From positions 1-64,000 of the IMG/VR virus record IMGVR_UViG_3300050821_012250: 64,000 nt of DNA, one strand, 5' to 3'. The translations under genes were made by a program, and so were the position numbers. This document shows, in pieces, positions 1 through 9,736 of the stretch. A model generated the notes under the pieces. The model was not told the DNA's origin. It saw only the letters and a list, made by a program, of their open reading frames with translations, and searched no databases. The DNA is from a virus. How positions within the stretch are numbered: the stretch's first letter is position 1; each line of letters begins with the position of its first letter.

Positions 1-15
1 TCGAGGCGTGGTCAT
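1..15 (-). CDS. start of a further late gene, cut by window edge
   Basis: An ATG at 15-13 overlaps the stop codon of the gp10-like gene in an ATGA arrangement, the coupling used throughout this operon. Only five codons (MTTPR) lie inside the window, so the product cannot be identified. It is called only from the overlap pattern. Confidence 0.4.
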
Positions 16-1751
16 GTCGTAGCCGGCTCCATAAAGGCCGTAGCGCCGATAATGTCGCGCGGCACGGGATCGGTGAAGGAAGCTTCCCAGACCCGATCAC
101 GGTCCTCGCCCAGCAGGTACCAGATGGCTCGATTACGAGTTTCACCGGCTGCGCCAATGGTCACCCATTGCTCGGTCGACCACGAGAATCCGCCATCCGG
201 GCTCCATCGAAGCATGCATTGCGGATTGGAACCCTGACCGTTCTGCAAGCCGACGCCGGGCGTGAATTCAATCTGAAGTTGCGCGAAGAACACGCGCCCG
301 CGATTCTGTTTCTGCCAGACGTGCGGCGTGCGCCTCAAAGCCCGAAGCGGAGCGCCCGCATCCGTGTAGAACTGCCGGCTCATCTGATAGAAGTTGCCGT
401 TTTCGTAATCACCGACCACACGCACATCGCCGAAATCCATGTAGCAATTGCTTCGATGGCGGTGATAGACCGCGGCATTCGGGTCCCACGAGAGACGCTT
501 GTGCCATTGGCTCGTCAGCGCGTCGTAGCACCAGGTCACATCCGCCACCGGAAAAGTGAGCATGTAGAAGAGATGCCCTTCTTCCTCATAGGCGTATCCG
601 ATCGCATCCGAGGTCACCGGATATTGCGCGATCGCATGCTCAACACCATGGTTGGAAATGCGCTGCCAGCTGTACTGCGCGCTCATGACCACGATATTCT
701 CGCCCTGTTCGTTCTTCCCGAGCCATGCGAGCTGCGCGCCCATGCGGGTGATGGAATTGACTGCCGCACATCCGATCTGTGGGCCGACACCGGGAATGCG
801 CGAAAATGCGAAGTTGGTCAGACCGGCGTTATACCAGACTTCCGTCGTGCGCTCGCCGATCAACCAGAGTTCACGATTGTTCTCGAACAGTGTGATCAGG
901 TTGTCGGTGCTCGAGTCCTTGAGCGAGAAGAATGCTCCCGGAAACAGGACCGAATACGGTGTCGGACCGGTCGTGTAGAAAGTGCGGGTGCCGGGCTGGT
1001 TGAAAATCAGCCACCCTTCAATGAAGGCAATCCGTTGAGCACCCAGAAAACCCGCATCCGTGATCTGACCGAACGGAGGAATCGTGAGTGTAATCGTTTC
1101 GGGTGCGCTCGTCTGCGTCGCGTTGGCCGACATTGTGATGGTGAGCCCGATCGTGTCAACCGACAGAATCTTGGTACCGGTCGGAATATAGCCATCCGCA
1201 TCCGACAGGATCGGCGTCGAGGCGACAATCAGGCCCACCGGGAGCGATCCGGGTAGTGTGATCGTCGGCGAATTGATTGTCGTCGATCCCTGAAAATCAT
1301 TGACGTAAGTCGCACCCGAGAGCAGGTAATAGTATCCATACATGCCATCGACGATGATCGCGTAGCCGCCTTCGCCATCGACCTGCACGCCGTTGTCGCG
1401 GATGGTGACCGGACCGGCATTGGTCAACAGCGTGCCGACCTGGGTTACAGAGTATTGCGGGATGCTTGTCTGTGTCGCGGCAACCGTGATTTTGACGAGA
1501 TAGACGATGTTTGAGACGACGATCAGGGCTTGTTGGCCTCCGGGCAAAACCCAGTCCCCGCGTGATTCGCCGGGGATGGTGGTCCATAGGGTGTTGAGGC
1601 CGGGGCAGCCGAGAAGGGCTAAGGGTTCCTTAGCCTTCGACTGATTATCAATTTCCAAATACCAGTTGATAGATTCCTGGTCGTCTTGCAATATCATTGC
1701 TGGCGTATACGCTGCGCCAACTAGGCCAAAATCAGATCCTTGATATGGCAT
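12..1751 (-). CDS. P22 gp10-like tail accessory / packaged-DNA stabilisation protein
   Basis: A 579-residue protein resembling the phage stabilisation protein family of P22 gp10, the hub factor that binds below the portal and gp4 after packaging, closes the head and carries the tail needle. The N-terminus has the characteristic run around residues 26-54 (ESINWYLE followed by PLALLGCPGL), and the second half has the family-like LAWLGKNEQGENIV, YAYEEEGHLFYML and CYDALTSQWHKR segments. It is longer than P22 gp10 (472 residues), the excess lying in a Thr/Gly-rich beta segment near residues 150-230. It follows the gp4-like gene, the order seen in P22. Role by family similarity, not tested. Confidence 0.82.
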   Translation of the reverse strand: MPYQGSDFGLVGAAYTPAMILQDDQESINWYLEIDNQSKAKEPLALLGCPGLNTLWTTIPGESRGDWVLPGGQQALIVVSNIVYLVKITVAATQTSIPQYSVTQVGTLLTNAGPVTIRDNGVQVDGEGGYAIIVDGMYGYYYLLSGATYVNDFQGSTTINSPTITLPGSLPVGLIVASTPILSDADGYIPTGTKILSVDTIGLTITMSANATQTSAPETITLTIPPFGQITDAGFLGAQRIAFIEGWLIFNQPGTRTFYTTGPTPYSVLFPGAFFSLKDSSTDNLITLFENNRELWLIGERTTEVWYNAGLTNFAFSRIPGVGPQIGCAAVNSITRMGAQLAWLGKNEQGENIVVMSAQYSWQRISNHGVEHAIAQYPVTSDAIGYAYEEEGHLFYMLTFPVADVTWCYDALTSQWHKRLSWDPNAAVYHRHRSNCYMDFGDVRVVGDYENGNFYQMSRQFYTDAGAPLRALRRTPHVWQKQNRGRVFFAQLQIEFTPGVGLQNGQGSNPQCMLRWSPDGGFSWSTEQWVTIGAAGETRNRAIWYLLGEDRDRVWEASFTDPVPRDIIGATAFMEPATT

Positions 1752-1774
1752 CTTAGTTTGATGTCATGTTAGTG

Positions 1775-2950
1775 TCAGCGAAAGCCCCCGTCGATCACGA
1801 AGGAAGCGTCATTATGATTCGCATACACCAGATCCGCATCATACCGCAAAGTCGTCACCGGACTTGAATTCTGATCCTTCAACAGATTCTTCGCTTCCTT
1901 CGCCTGAAGTATCAACTGCGGCGATGGCGTCTTGCCGAACGTCGGACACAACTCCAGCGCCAACAGTTTCTTCAATGCACGATTGTAACCCTGCGGCAGA
2001 TTGACCTGCTGAGTCGGCGACGTGAACTGCGACAGAATCAGATCCGTGTATAGAAACACCTGCCCCGCGATGCTCGGATTCGGGTATACCCACAAGGTGC
2101 CAAGCGGAAACGTCGGCTGATATGCCGCGAGATACGGCCACGGACCCGGCACCGTCTTGAGTCCGATCTCGTTGTAGCGCTCGAAGGCCACGAGCTCAAA
2201 CCAATAGTCGAGCCCTGCCGCTGCCGAGGTCGTGACGCGCGTGAAGCTGCGCCGGATGCGAGCCGGACGCTGGAACGCGAAGTCACCCGGCGTCGTGTAG
2301 GTAATCAGATCGCCTGTCGTCAGGGTCTGATTGGCCGGATTCGACATGGTGACCGTGTTCGTGTTCACGGAGGCTGCGGTCGATGGCGTGCCGATCAGTG
2401 CCGGTGTCCATGAAACGCTGCTGAAACCGTTTGTGAGCGTCGCTGAGCGGAATTCGCCGTCACTGAAGGAGACGAGATAGAGTCCGCTGACGCCTGCCCA
2501 CGGGACCGTAATGACGCCGCTGGTACCGGTCGGTGCGCTGGTGAAGGTAATCGCGGTCGGCGACGTACTCGTATTGATCGCGGTGACCGTCGTACCGCTC
2601 GGGATTGATGCGAGCTGATCGGTCAGTGTCGCACCAACGATGAGATTCGTCGGGATCGATGCGCCGGTAATGACGTTGCTGTTCTGTGTCGTGTAGCCGG
2701 TGAACGGAATCGCCGAGGTCGGGTTACCGATCGTGTACTGATACTGCCCCGGCGTCCATTGGACGATGTTCTCATTCTGCGTGTAGATGAAGGCTTGATC
2801 GATTGAAAGGGAATCGAGTAAGTCATTCGCGATCTGCATGCAGACGGAGGCGATCTGGGCATTGAGCGGCTGACCGGGTGAATAGGCATTGATGTTCAGC
2901 AGTGCGCCCAGGATGATGTCGGAGGCGGTGCTGGTGACGTTGCCGGTCAT
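1775..2950 (-). CDS. P22 gp4-like head completion / tail accessory factor
   Basis: A 391-residue protein. Residues 1-75 (ILGALLNINAYSPGQPL, then LLDSLSIDQAFIYTQNENIV) match the start of gp4-type proteins, which attach to the portal ring after packaging and extend the neck. P22 gp4 is only about 166 residues; here a Thr/Ser-rich stretch at residues 75-210 looks like an inserted beta-sandwich domain, after which the helical family pattern resumes (RIRRSFTRV, PQGYNRALKKLLALELCP, ILQAKEAKNLLK). Its start lies 4 nt inside the preceding methyltransferase gene's stop and it precedes the gp10-like gene. The large insertion could be surface exposed. Confidence 0.75.
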   Translation of the reverse strand: MTGNVTSTASDIILGALLNINAYSPGQPLNAQIASVCMQIANDLLDSLSIDQAFIYTQNENIVQWTPGQYQYTIGNPTSAIPFTGYTTQNSNVITGASIPTNLIVGATLTDQLASIPSGTTVTAINTSTSPTAITFTSAPTGTSGVITVPWAGVSGLYLVSFSDGEFRSATLTNGFSSVSWTPALIGTPSTAASVNTNTVTMSNPANQTLTTGDLITYTTPGDFAFQRPARIRRSFTRVTTSAAAGLDYWFELVAFERYNEIGLKTVPGPWPYLAAYQPTFPLGTLWVYPNPSIAGQVFLYTDLILSQFTSPTQQVNLPQGYNRALKKLLALELCPTFGKTPSPQLILQAKEAKNLLKDQNSSPVTTLRYDADLVYANHNDASFVIDGGFR

Positions 2951-3543
2951 GGGTTTTTGGGGGGTTCCTTGGTCGCCGTCATGGTTGCTACGATGTCCAT
3001 TATCGAGTCGCGGTAGTTAGCCATCGCATATTGCTGGTACTCGGTGTTCCGCACGCCCAGCTCGGGCCGCATCGTGTATCCCCAAGTGCAATTTAGATTG
3101 CATGAATATCCCTTCGGATTGTGAGCGATATCGACGTGAGGGGCATTCTGATTGCGCCACAAACGATCCAAGTAAAAAAATCCGAACTCGCTGAAGGGCT
3201 CTGCATGACTGGGATCACCGTAGTGACGGTTAGATGCCCAATGCGGAAAGATCAATGTGCATTGAGCCATTGGTTTCAACACCCTATATATCTCGTTGAA
3301 AAAATGGACGCGTTCGAAGCGACCATTCATGTTAGTAAGGTGCTCTACAAAGTGGCTGGAATGAATCTCGGATACCGTCGAGTCTTCGAACGGCCATCGT
3401 TCTGTACCAGCGTCGCAAACGATATCCACGCCGTCGAACTTAATGCGATCCAGGCCGGTCCAGTCAGGGCCTTTTTTATGCGGACCACATCCGATATCCA
3501 ACTTAATTTCTGGTGACTCGTCTGATTTTACTACTGCGTTCAT
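2947..3543 (-). CDS. SAM-dependent methyltransferase (class I, type-11-like)
   Basis: A 198-residue protein with the class I methyltransferase motif I LDIGCGPHKKG at residues 16-26, followed by an acidic motif II region and a later DHxEHL-like SSHFVEHL, then RVLKPMAQCTLIFPHW, typical of methyltransf_11-type enzymes. Substrate unknown. It sits between a glycosyltransferase module and the neck genes. A second related methyltransferase lies at 32487-33188; both share the pattern GDPSH after the RxLKP block. Start ATG follows directly on the TAA of the 51-residue gene. Confidence 0.8.
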   Translation of the reverse strand: MNAVVKSDESPEIKLDIGCGPHKKGPDWTGLDRIKFDGVDIVCDAGTERWPFEDSTVSEIHSSHFVEHLTNMNGRFERVHFFNEIYRVLKPMAQCTLIFPHWASNRHYGDPSHAEPFSEFGFFYLDRLWRNQNAPHVDIAHNPKGYSCNLNCTWGYTMRPELGVRNTEYQQYAMANYRDSIMDIVATMTATKEPPKNP

Positions 3544-3699
3544 TTATTTGTTTCCGATAAATGCGATGGCCCTAAGAAGTTTCCATCCGATGCGGCGGTC
3601 GTAATTCAAAGGATGGCAATAACTCCAATACATATGTTCGCGATGTAGCTTCTGCGCGATCACAAATGCAATCCGGCGAAATAGCGGCAGAATTTTCAC
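3544..3699 (-). CDS. small basic protein, 51 aa, unknown
   Basis: The GTG at 3699-3697 overlaps the glycosyltransferase stop in a GTGA arrangement, so this is a separate coupled gene and not a frameshifted tail of the glycosyltransferase. The product is basic and partly hydrophobic (ILPLFRRIAFVIAQKL near the start). Its stop abuts the methyltransferase ATG. No family recognised. Confidence 0.55.
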   Translation of the reverse strand: MKILPLFRRIAFVIAQKLHREHMYWSYCHPLNYDRRIGWKLLRAIAFIGNK

Positions 3700-4451
3700 C
3701 AGCAGATCCCTTCCGGTCCATATGCCCCAGAAAAGTCCAGATGGCCTACGCGCACCGAACAATCGATACCACAACGATATCCATACTTGCGCGCTTCCGA
3801 CCAAAAAGCGAGATCCTGAGTCCCGATTCCTTGGCCATTTCCTCCATTCAACGTTCTGAATAATGGCCGTTTGATTCGTTCATCCTTAAACATTTTTATT
3901 CGCCACAAGTTGAATCCCATACTAGTTCCACAACACTCAACAAGTCCTCCATTGACATCAGGAGGCTGCGGACGGAAATTCAAACCTGTTGGATCTTTTG
4001 GATCACCCCAGACGTGGGGCGCATTGATGCCGCCCGGTCCTTTACAAAAATATAGGCCACCTATACAACTCAACTCTGGATGTTGCTCCATACGCTCCAG
4101 AAGTTTGATCACGCCATCAGGCGGAGGAGTGTTATCGCTCTCGATGGTAAGTATGTATTCCCACTGGCTCAACTCAGGATGAGCCAAAATGCCTTCGATG
4201 GCCTGCGAATAAGCGTCTCCAACCTCCATACCCTGCGCCAGAATTCTAACGACACCATTGTTAGGTGGGAATGCCAAATTCCAATGCGATAAAGCTACCT
4301 TCGCAGGAATCATGTCGGCGGCTGGCAAGATAACCACGATTCGTTGCTTTCTCCATGAACCGCCTTTCATTATTTGAGCGCGAACGTGATTCAGATCCTT
4401 ACTATGCTCCCCTCCAAGATCCTGCACCACCAACGCCGGCTTATTCCCCAT
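3696..4451 (-). CDS. GT-A fold glycosyltransferase-like protein
   Basis: A 251-residue protein with features of phage glycosyltransferase family 2-like proteins: a beta strand RIVVILPAADM, an ILTIESDNTPPP segment that takes the place of the DxD metal site, and a C-terminal VGHLDFSGAYG segment common at the end of such proteins. It probably transfers a sugar to a virion protein or host-derived polymer, but the acceptor is unknown. Start chosen at the ATG that overlaps the upstream TGA (TGATG) rather than four codons earlier. Confidence 0.7.
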   Translation of the reverse strand: MGNKPALVVQDLGGEHSKDLNHVRAQIMKGGSWRKQRIVVILPAADMIPAKVALSHWNLAFPPNNGVVRILAQGMEVGDAYSQAIEGILAHPELSQWEYILTIESDNTPPPDGVIKLLERMEQHPELSCIGGLYFCKGPGGINAPHVWGDPKDPTGLNFRPQPPDVNGGLVECCGTSMGFNLWRIKMFKDERIKRPLFRTLNGGNGQGIGTQDLAFWSEARKYGYRCGIDCSVRVGHLDFSGAYGPEGICW

Positions 4452-5104
4452 CACGACACCCACGCAATCGAAGCAGTATTTGTCGTCGTGTTCGGCGCAA
4501 TCGCCCCGATGACGCCATTGAAATCATCATTACTGGTAAACGTCGTCGTCGCGGTTCCTGTTGTTCCAGCGGAAGCCTGCGCGATATGCGAGCACGCCAG
4601 CGTCGCATTACCCGTGAACGACACGCCTGTCCATCCGCTCTGATAGGAGATAATGGTGTTACCGCCGGTCCCATTGGTCACGAAACACATATTCAACGTG
4701 TTGGCGACGGTGGTCGTGACCGCAGTGTCCGTTATGGCCGTCGCGCCTGTCGCCGCATCGCCGGTGCCCAGCGCGTTGAACGGATTGCCGCTCGTCACCG
4801 CGCCCGTGATCAGGTGAATCCACCCTGACATACCGGTCGCCGTGCCGCCGCCGGTGAATGTGTAGCTTGCCGGCTCGCTTGAGGCGTAGCGATAGAACAG
4901 ATACAGAGAATCGGATGTATTGGACGTGGCCAACGCCTGCGTCCAGCCGGCACAGGTCGGCGCTGCTGCGGTCTGCGGCGTCTGCCAGATCTGGGCAATC
5001 ATCAGATTGCCGTTCACGGTACCGGCCGGTACGTTGACCGTGACGGTCGCGGCGCCATTGAAAACGGGATTGCCGCTGTTGCCAGCGTAGACAGGGCCTG
5101 CCAT
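4451..5104 (-). CDS. beta-rich virion-associated protein, unknown
   Basis: A 217-residue Thr/Gly/Ala/Ser-rich protein without charged clusters, as expected for a beta-sandwich appendage or decoration protein. A good Shine-Dalgarno (GAGGAG) lies 9 nt before the ATG. It sits in the tail-fibre region, overlapping the glycosyltransferase start. No family recognised; a tail or decoration role is inferred from location and composition. Confidence 0.6.
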   Translation of the reverse strand: MAGPVYAGNSGNPVFNGAATVTVNVPAGTVNGNLMIAQIWQTPQTAAAPTCAGWTQALATSNTSDSLYLFYRYASSEPASYTFTGGGTATGMSGWIHLITGAVTSGNPFNALGTGDAATGATAITDTAVTTTVANTLNMCFVTNGTGGNTIISYQSGWTGVSFTGNATLACSHIAQASAGTTGTATTTFTSNDDFNGVIGAIAPNTTTNTASIAWVS

Positions 5105-5129
5105 CAGCCAAACTCCTCAGAATCAAAAA

Positions 5130-6596
5130 TCAAGGCCATATGACATGCCCCTGCAGTGTGGGATTACGGTTCGCATCGGTGGTAAACACATAGCCGTTGG
5201 AGCCTGAAGCCATCATGCCGCGTCGTAAGAGGGCGATATTGATGCTGGTGTTGGACCAGCCCGAAGCCGCCACAATCTGCGGTTCGCGCACGGTTGCGGC
5301 GAGCCACGTCGGGGAATCCTGAATCCAGACGCCGTACCACGAATCATCTACGAAGACATCCGCATAATTGATATAACCGCCAAGGGGTGCGTTGGCTCGC
5401 GCCGAGGTACCATCGACAATGTAATGACAGGGATAAATGCGCAGGATATTGCCGCCGCCATTGACGGCGTTGGTCAGTCCTGAATTCGAGGAATTCAGAA
5501 ATTTCCACGAATTAGTTTGATAGCTGACGTTCGGAAAATTCCAGACCGCATAAGAGCAGACACCGCCCGAAGTGAAGGCACTGAACGCGGAGGTATTGAT
5601 TCCGACCGTCGCGGTCCAGGCGCCCGAGGAGCCGCCGGCTGCGGTCACATGCCCAGTCAGTCCGTTGATCTGTGTCATGCCTCCGACGCCACCGAAAACA
5701 AGTTGTTGCTCGTTATTGCCGAGCTGTTCGAACGGATTGGTCGACTGCGTGGAGCTGGAGGTCACTACACAAGAAGACGCTTGCGTAATGTTGGATATCG
5801 CGAAGGTCAGTCCAGCGCCGAATACATTCCAGTTGTAATTCGCATCCGTGGCCGATGAGGAGGAATTGCATTGCGTCAGGTTTTCGCTGGTGAGCCATGT
5901 ATCTTGCACACCCTCGTAGGCTCCTCGGGCCAGCGGATCGGCGTTGTAATCCGGCGAAGGAGACCAGTCGACAGTGATATCCTCTACCTCGAAACGACCA
6001 TTGCAGGGCGGCGAATAGAAATCGGGCTGAACTTCACCAGAGCCAATACCGCCCGTGCGTGCCCAACACCGGAAATTCTTGGTGTTGTATTGTCCTGGAG
6101 AAGATCCGTCGCCTTCCAGAAATCCCATGGCGTGTCGCAGTACCTTGGTCGACACGCACATCTTCTGACCGTAACTGTTGATCGCGTAGGCGTAACCGGA
6201 CCAACCGGGATCGGAATCCACATCGAATCCCAATACCCATGAAGTCTGCGTGCCCGTGCCTCCCGGTCCCGGATTGGCAGCACCGCTGTAATAGCCAACG
6301 TTGCTGGGACCGCCGCCGACCGTGGCCACAAGTCCTGTGCTCGGCGCGCTCCATGTCGTGACGCGTCCCAATGAGCTTGGATTGGTCGCGTTTCCGGGTG
6401 CCCAGATCAGAGGTTGGGAAGCATTGGGTTTGGTGCCGAAACCGGTTCCATTCAAGGTCACAGAACCCTGGTCGACGATGGTGCCGGTCATGGTCTGACT
6501 ACCGACCGGGATGAAACTGCCGCCACTGCCTGCGGTTGAAAATACATTACCGGCCGCGCCCACAATGTGGGAGCCAATCATGTAGATGTTTGACAT
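5130..6596 (-). CDS. putative tail fibre/appendage protein, 488 aa
   Basis: A 488-residue protein rich in Ser, Gly, Asn and aromatic residues, with a C-terminus (segments ADVFVDDSWYGVWI and ALLRRGMMASGSNGYVF) of the sort seen in large phage appendage proteins. No catalytic motif is evident. It lies directly downstream of the repeat-rich fibre gene, three bases apart, and is probably part of the same receptor-binding apparatus. Function inferred from position. Confidence 0.6.
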   Translation of the reverse strand: MSNIYMIGSHIVGAAGNVFSTAGSGGSFIPVGSQTMTGTIVDQGSVTLNGTGFGTKPNASQPLIWAPGNATNPSSLGRVTTWSAPSTGLVATVGGGPSNVGYYSGAANPGPGGTGTQTSWVLGFDVDSDPGWSGYAYAINSYGQKMCVSTKVLRHAMGFLEGDGSSPGQYNTKNFRCWARTGGIGSGEVQPDFYSPPCNGRFEVEDITVDWSPSPDYNADPLARGAYEGVQDTWLTSENLTQCNSSSSATDANYNWNVFGAGLTFAISNITQASSCVVTSSSTQSTNPFEQLGNNEQQLVFGGVGGMTQINGLTGHVTAAGGSSGAWTATVGINTSAFSAFTSGGVCSYAVWNFPNVSYQTNSWKFLNSSNSGLTNAVNGGGNILRIYPCHYIVDGTSARANAPLGGYINYADVFVDDSWYGVWIQDSPTWLAATVREPQIVAASGWSNTSINIALLRRGMMASGSNGYVFTTDANRNPTLQGHVIWP

Positions 6597-6599
6597 GGA

Positions 6600-9443
6600 T
6601 CAGGCGGTCATATTGACGAATTGCACAGGGGCATAGTAATCCACCGCATTGCCTCCCGATCCCGCGCCTAGAATCTGCGATAGACCCATCGATGAAGGCA
6701 GGGCCGCGGAACTGGCCGAATAGAATCCCTGACCGGGCACAAATTGCATGCTGTTGACCTGTGTCTGACCGATCAAACCTTGCAACTGCGGACCGGGACC
6801 CAATGGCACCACCACATTGCTTAGGCTGATTGCATTCGAGTTCGCGAATGTTGTATTCGACATCATACCCACGAACAGATCAAAACCGCCCGTATAGTTC
6901 ACATTGATGGGCGCCGAGAATCGACGGATACCCGATAGTGAGGCCGATGATCCGTTGCTGTTGTTGGTCCAGGCATAAGATTGCGATCCGCTGGAGGCCA
7001 ACGACAATGTTGATCCATTGAGCGAATAGAGCCCCACATACAGAGATAATGTCTGCGCTTGCGTCGAAAGAACCAACGCCGAAAGCGAGACCGATGCCAT
7101 CATATCGACGCGACTGGCCGTGAACGGAAATGCCGCGATTGCCGGATACACCTGAACGCTACCCAGTCCATTTTGCGTGACCGTCGTGTTCTGCGCAGGT
7201 CCCAGAGGCTGAAAAAATGACAACTGCGGAATGGCGGCCCCGATACTGATCGTGCTGCCGTTGACTGAGATGGAAGCCATTCCCGTTGCGCTCAGGCTGG
7301 AAGTCGCAGGCGCCGACAGTTGGATGCTACCGTTGGAGAAGCCCACCGATAGCGCGCCCAATCCATCAAATGACACGGTGTTCTGTGCCAGACTCGTTGA
7401 GCTATTCTGCGTGGTATTGCCCACCGCGTAGAGACCCAGCGTCGAGAGCTGTGACGCTGAAATTTGAATCGAGCCATTCGAGTAGCCGACCGTCGCGATT
7501 CCAAGTCCGTTGAAGCTGAGCGCCGACTGATTGAGCGTGGTGGAGCTGTTCTGCGTGGTATTGCCCAACGCGTACAGGCCGACCGTGCTGATACCATTCG
7601 CGCTCGCCGTAATCGTCGAGCCGTTGAGCCCGAAGGAGACGCCGTTGGAATTGGAGAAGACGACGGAGCCAAGGTTGCTGCTTGTCGTGCCGGCTGAGAA
7701 ATTGACCGAGCCTGCTCCGCCAGCTGCACCGCTGACTACCACGCTACCGTTGCTCACACCCACGGAGACGCCACCAGCGCCCGCGAAGGAAAGCGCGGTA
7801 CCATTCACGGTCCCGCTGCTCGATTGCGTCGTATTGCTCACGGCGTAAGCCGTCAGGGCATTCGCACCGATGGAGATCGTCGAGCCGTTGACCGAGATGG
7901 AGACGAGTCCGGTACCTGAGATCGACGATGTGGCCGGTGCCGAAACCTGGATGGAGCCATTGGAATAGCCCCAGGTCATGGCACCCAGCGCGTTGAAACT
8001 CAGTGCTGACTGGTTCAGCGTCGTGCTGGAATTCTGCGTCGTGTTGCCGAGCGCGTAGAGGCCTGCGGTGGAAGCGCCACCAGCCGCGCCGGCACTGATG
8101 ACCACACTGCCATTGCTGATGCCGACCGACGCGCCGCCCGCACCGGCGAACGACAGAGCCGTGCCTGCTACCGTGCCGCTCGAGGACTGCGTCGTGTTGC
8201 TGACCGCGTAGGCCGACAGATTGAATGCTGTCGTAGCGGGCGCGGAAATGATGAGCGAATTGCTGGACCAGCCCGCGCTGATGATGCCGGCGCCCGAAAC
8301 GTTGAGCGAGCCGACAGTGTAGGTGCTCTGACTTGATTGACCGGTGGTGTTGCCCGCGAAATAGATCGCCTCCGTCTGACTGCTGCCGGCCGCGCCGGAC
8401 AATGCCAGATTCAGACCGGCGCTATTGAGGGTCATCGACCCGGAGACATTGGTTCCCGCAAAGGTCGTTCCGGTGCCGGCAAACTGGGTGCTGTTGTAAC
8501 TTCCGGTGATGGTGCCGTTGTTCAGACCGAAGCTGAATCCATTGGAATTCGAGAACGTGAGTCCGCCAAAAGCACCTGTGGTCGTGCCGGCTGATACCGA
8601 GAGATTCGCGGCCGCTGCGGTATTGGCTGAGATCGTGACGCTGTTGCCGTTCTGGCTGAGCGTGACATTGTTGCCGCCGGCCAAGAACAGCGTGCCGGTG
8701 CTGATGAGCGCGAGCACGCCGGAAGTATTGCCGCCGAGAGAGGCATTGACGCCGCCGCCCGCTGCGGAGGCCGTCACAGTCGAGCCGTTCATACCGAACG
8801 ACACGCCATTGGCGTTGCTGAAAAGGATGTTGCCGGCAGACTGTGAGCTGCCATTGGCGCTGATGCCGACGCCGCTTTCAGTCGGCGATGAGATCGATAG
8901 CGCCAATCCATTGCTATTGAGCGCCATGGATCCAGAAACGTTCGTGCCGGCGAAAGTCGTGCCCAGACCCGCGAATTGCGTGCTGTTATAACTTGCCGTT
9001 ACTCCGCCGCCCGTCGTCGATCCGAAGCTGATGCCGTTCGAATTGATGAAATTGGCGGTACCGCTGGTATACGTTGTATTGGGAAGCTGGATCGCGCCGA
9101 TGCCTGCAGCCGCGCCCGGCGTCACGGTTGCGGTGATGACTCCGGCGGTGTTCATGCCAAACGTCACGCCATTGGAATTGGCGAACGACACCGTACCGGA
9201 GCTCACCGAGTTGGTGCCAGCCTCGATCAGCAGCGAGCCATGGCCGATCGCGACCCACGTGTTGACGCCGGCTACACTCTCGACGACGCACAAACCCAGG
9301 TCGGAGGTCAGTGCGACAAAGCCGAGGCCGAAATTCGCAGCGGGCGGCAAGGTCGCGAACGTATAGACGACATTGCTGCCGATCGCGATGCTTTCCGGCA
9401 TGCTGTTCGGCAAGCCCTGTACATTAGGTCCCGGATTCGGCAT
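6600..9443 (-). CDS. repeat-rich tail fibre protein, 947 aa
   Basis: A 947-residue fibre-like protein. After a non-repeated N-terminal part (about residues 1-85, probable virion attachment) it is built of degenerate repeats of about 30-55 residues with cores such as VSFANSNGVTFGMN, LTFSNSNGFSFGLN and LSFAGAGGVSVGVSNG, interleaved with YAVSNTTQSSSGTV or YALGNTTQNSSTTL and with FAGTGTTFAGTNVSGS units. The last 230 residues are non-repeated (from about QLSFFQPLGP) and may form the receptor-binding tip. Repeats of this type are familiar from phage fibres. The near-identical DNA could support recombination that changes repeat number. Confidence 0.75.
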   Translation of the reverse strand: MPNPGPNVQGLPNSMPESIAIGSNVVYTFATLPPAANFGLGFVALTSDLGLCVVESVAGVNTWVAIGHGSLLIEAGTNSVSSGTVSFANSNGVTFGMNTAGVITATVTPGAAAGIGAIQLPNTTYTSGTANFINSNGISFGSTTGGGVTASYNSTQFAGLGTTFAGTNVSGSMALNSNGLALSISSPTESGVGISANGSSQSAGNILFSNANGVSFGMNGSTVTASAAGGGVNASLGGNTSGVLALISTGTLFLAGGNNVTLSQNGNSVTISANTAAAANLSVSAGTTTGAFGGLTFSNSNGFSFGLNNGTITGSYNSTQFAGTGTTFAGTNVSGSMTLNSAGLNLALSGAAGSSQTEAIYFAGNTTGQSSQSTYTVGSLNVSGAGIISAGWSSNSLIISAPATTAFNLSAYAVSNTTQSSSGTVAGTALSFAGAGGASVGISNGSVVISAGAAGGASTAGLYALGNTTQNSSTTLNQSALSFNALGAMTWGYSNGSIQVSAPATSSISGTGLVSISVNGSTISIGANALTAYAVSNTTQSSSGTVNGTALSFAGAGGVSVGVSNGSVVVSGAAGGAGSVNFSAGTTSSNLGSVVFSNSNGVSFGLNGSTITASANGISTVGLYALGNTTQNSSTTLNQSALSFNGLGIATVGYSNGSIQISASQLSTLGLYAVGNTTQNSSTSLAQNTVSFDGLGALSVGFSNGSIQLSAPATSSLSATGMASISVNGSTISIGAAIPQLSFFQPLGPAQNTTVTQNGLGSVQVYPAIAAFPFTASRVDMMASVSLSALVLSTQAQTLSLYVGLYSLNGSTLSLASSGSQSYAWTNNSNGSSASLSGIRRFSAPINVNYTGGFDLFVGMMSNTTFANSNAISLSNVVVPLGPGPQLQGLIGQTQVNSMQFVPGQGFYSASSAALPSSMGLSQILGAGSGGNAVDYYAPVQFVNMTA
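7240..9250 (-). repeat. coding tandem repeats of the fibre gene
   Basis: DNA encoding the degenerate fibre repeats. Several nearly identical blocks recur, for example the segment encoding LGNTTQNSSTTLNQSALSFN appears twice (around 7990-8060 and 7510-7580), and the TFAGTNVSGSM block appears twice (around 8420-8480 and 8910-8970). They vary by substitution rather than by frame-breaking indels. Confidence 0.65.
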
Positions 9444-9457
9444 TACATCGTCCTCAG

Positions 9458-9736
9458 TTAATCGGTGCCGTCAAAAGAATTCCGCTTGAGCGGCTTGATG
9501 AGACGCGGGGCCTCGCGGCCCGGTTCGATCTTTCCGGGCAGCGCTGAAGCCGCACGCGGCTTCAGTCCGGAACCTGAGGATTGGATACAGTCGCTCGCGA
9601 AAGCCTCGGGCATGCGCTCGTAATGCGTATGCTGAGATGCTGGACCACCAGCGGGAATATCCGGAGCGTGCTCGACCGGCGCATGCGGAGTACCGACTTC
9701 GGTACTCGTGGTGATCCGGCTCGGCTCGTTGGGCAT
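9458..9736 (-). CDS. small Pro/Ser-rich protein, 92 aa, unknown
   Basis: A 92-residue low-complexity, probably disordered protein. Its ATG overlaps the stop of the preceding gene (TGATG at 9738-9734). It lies between a beta-rich gene and the fibre gene and could be a virion linker. No family recognised. Confidence 0.5.
   Translation of the reverse strand: MPNEPSRITTSTEVGTPHAPVEHAPDIPAGGPASQHTHYERMPEAFASDCIQSSGSGLKPRAASALPGKIEPGREAPRLIKPLKRNSFDGTD

Noticed and set aside
168-1256. Long plus-strand open frame opposite the gp10-like gene
   Set aside because: Arg/His-rich low-complexity translation typical of an antisense shadow; the minus-strand gene has clear family similarity.
3544-3804. Frameshifted C-terminus of the glycosyltransferase
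   Set aside because: The glycosyltransferase ends naturally, and a GTG in a GTGA overlap starts a separate 51-residue gene in the second frame.
6600-9443. CRISPR-like regular repeats
   Set aside because: The repeats are coding, degenerate and in frame; there are no equal spacers. No CRISPR array was seen anywhere.
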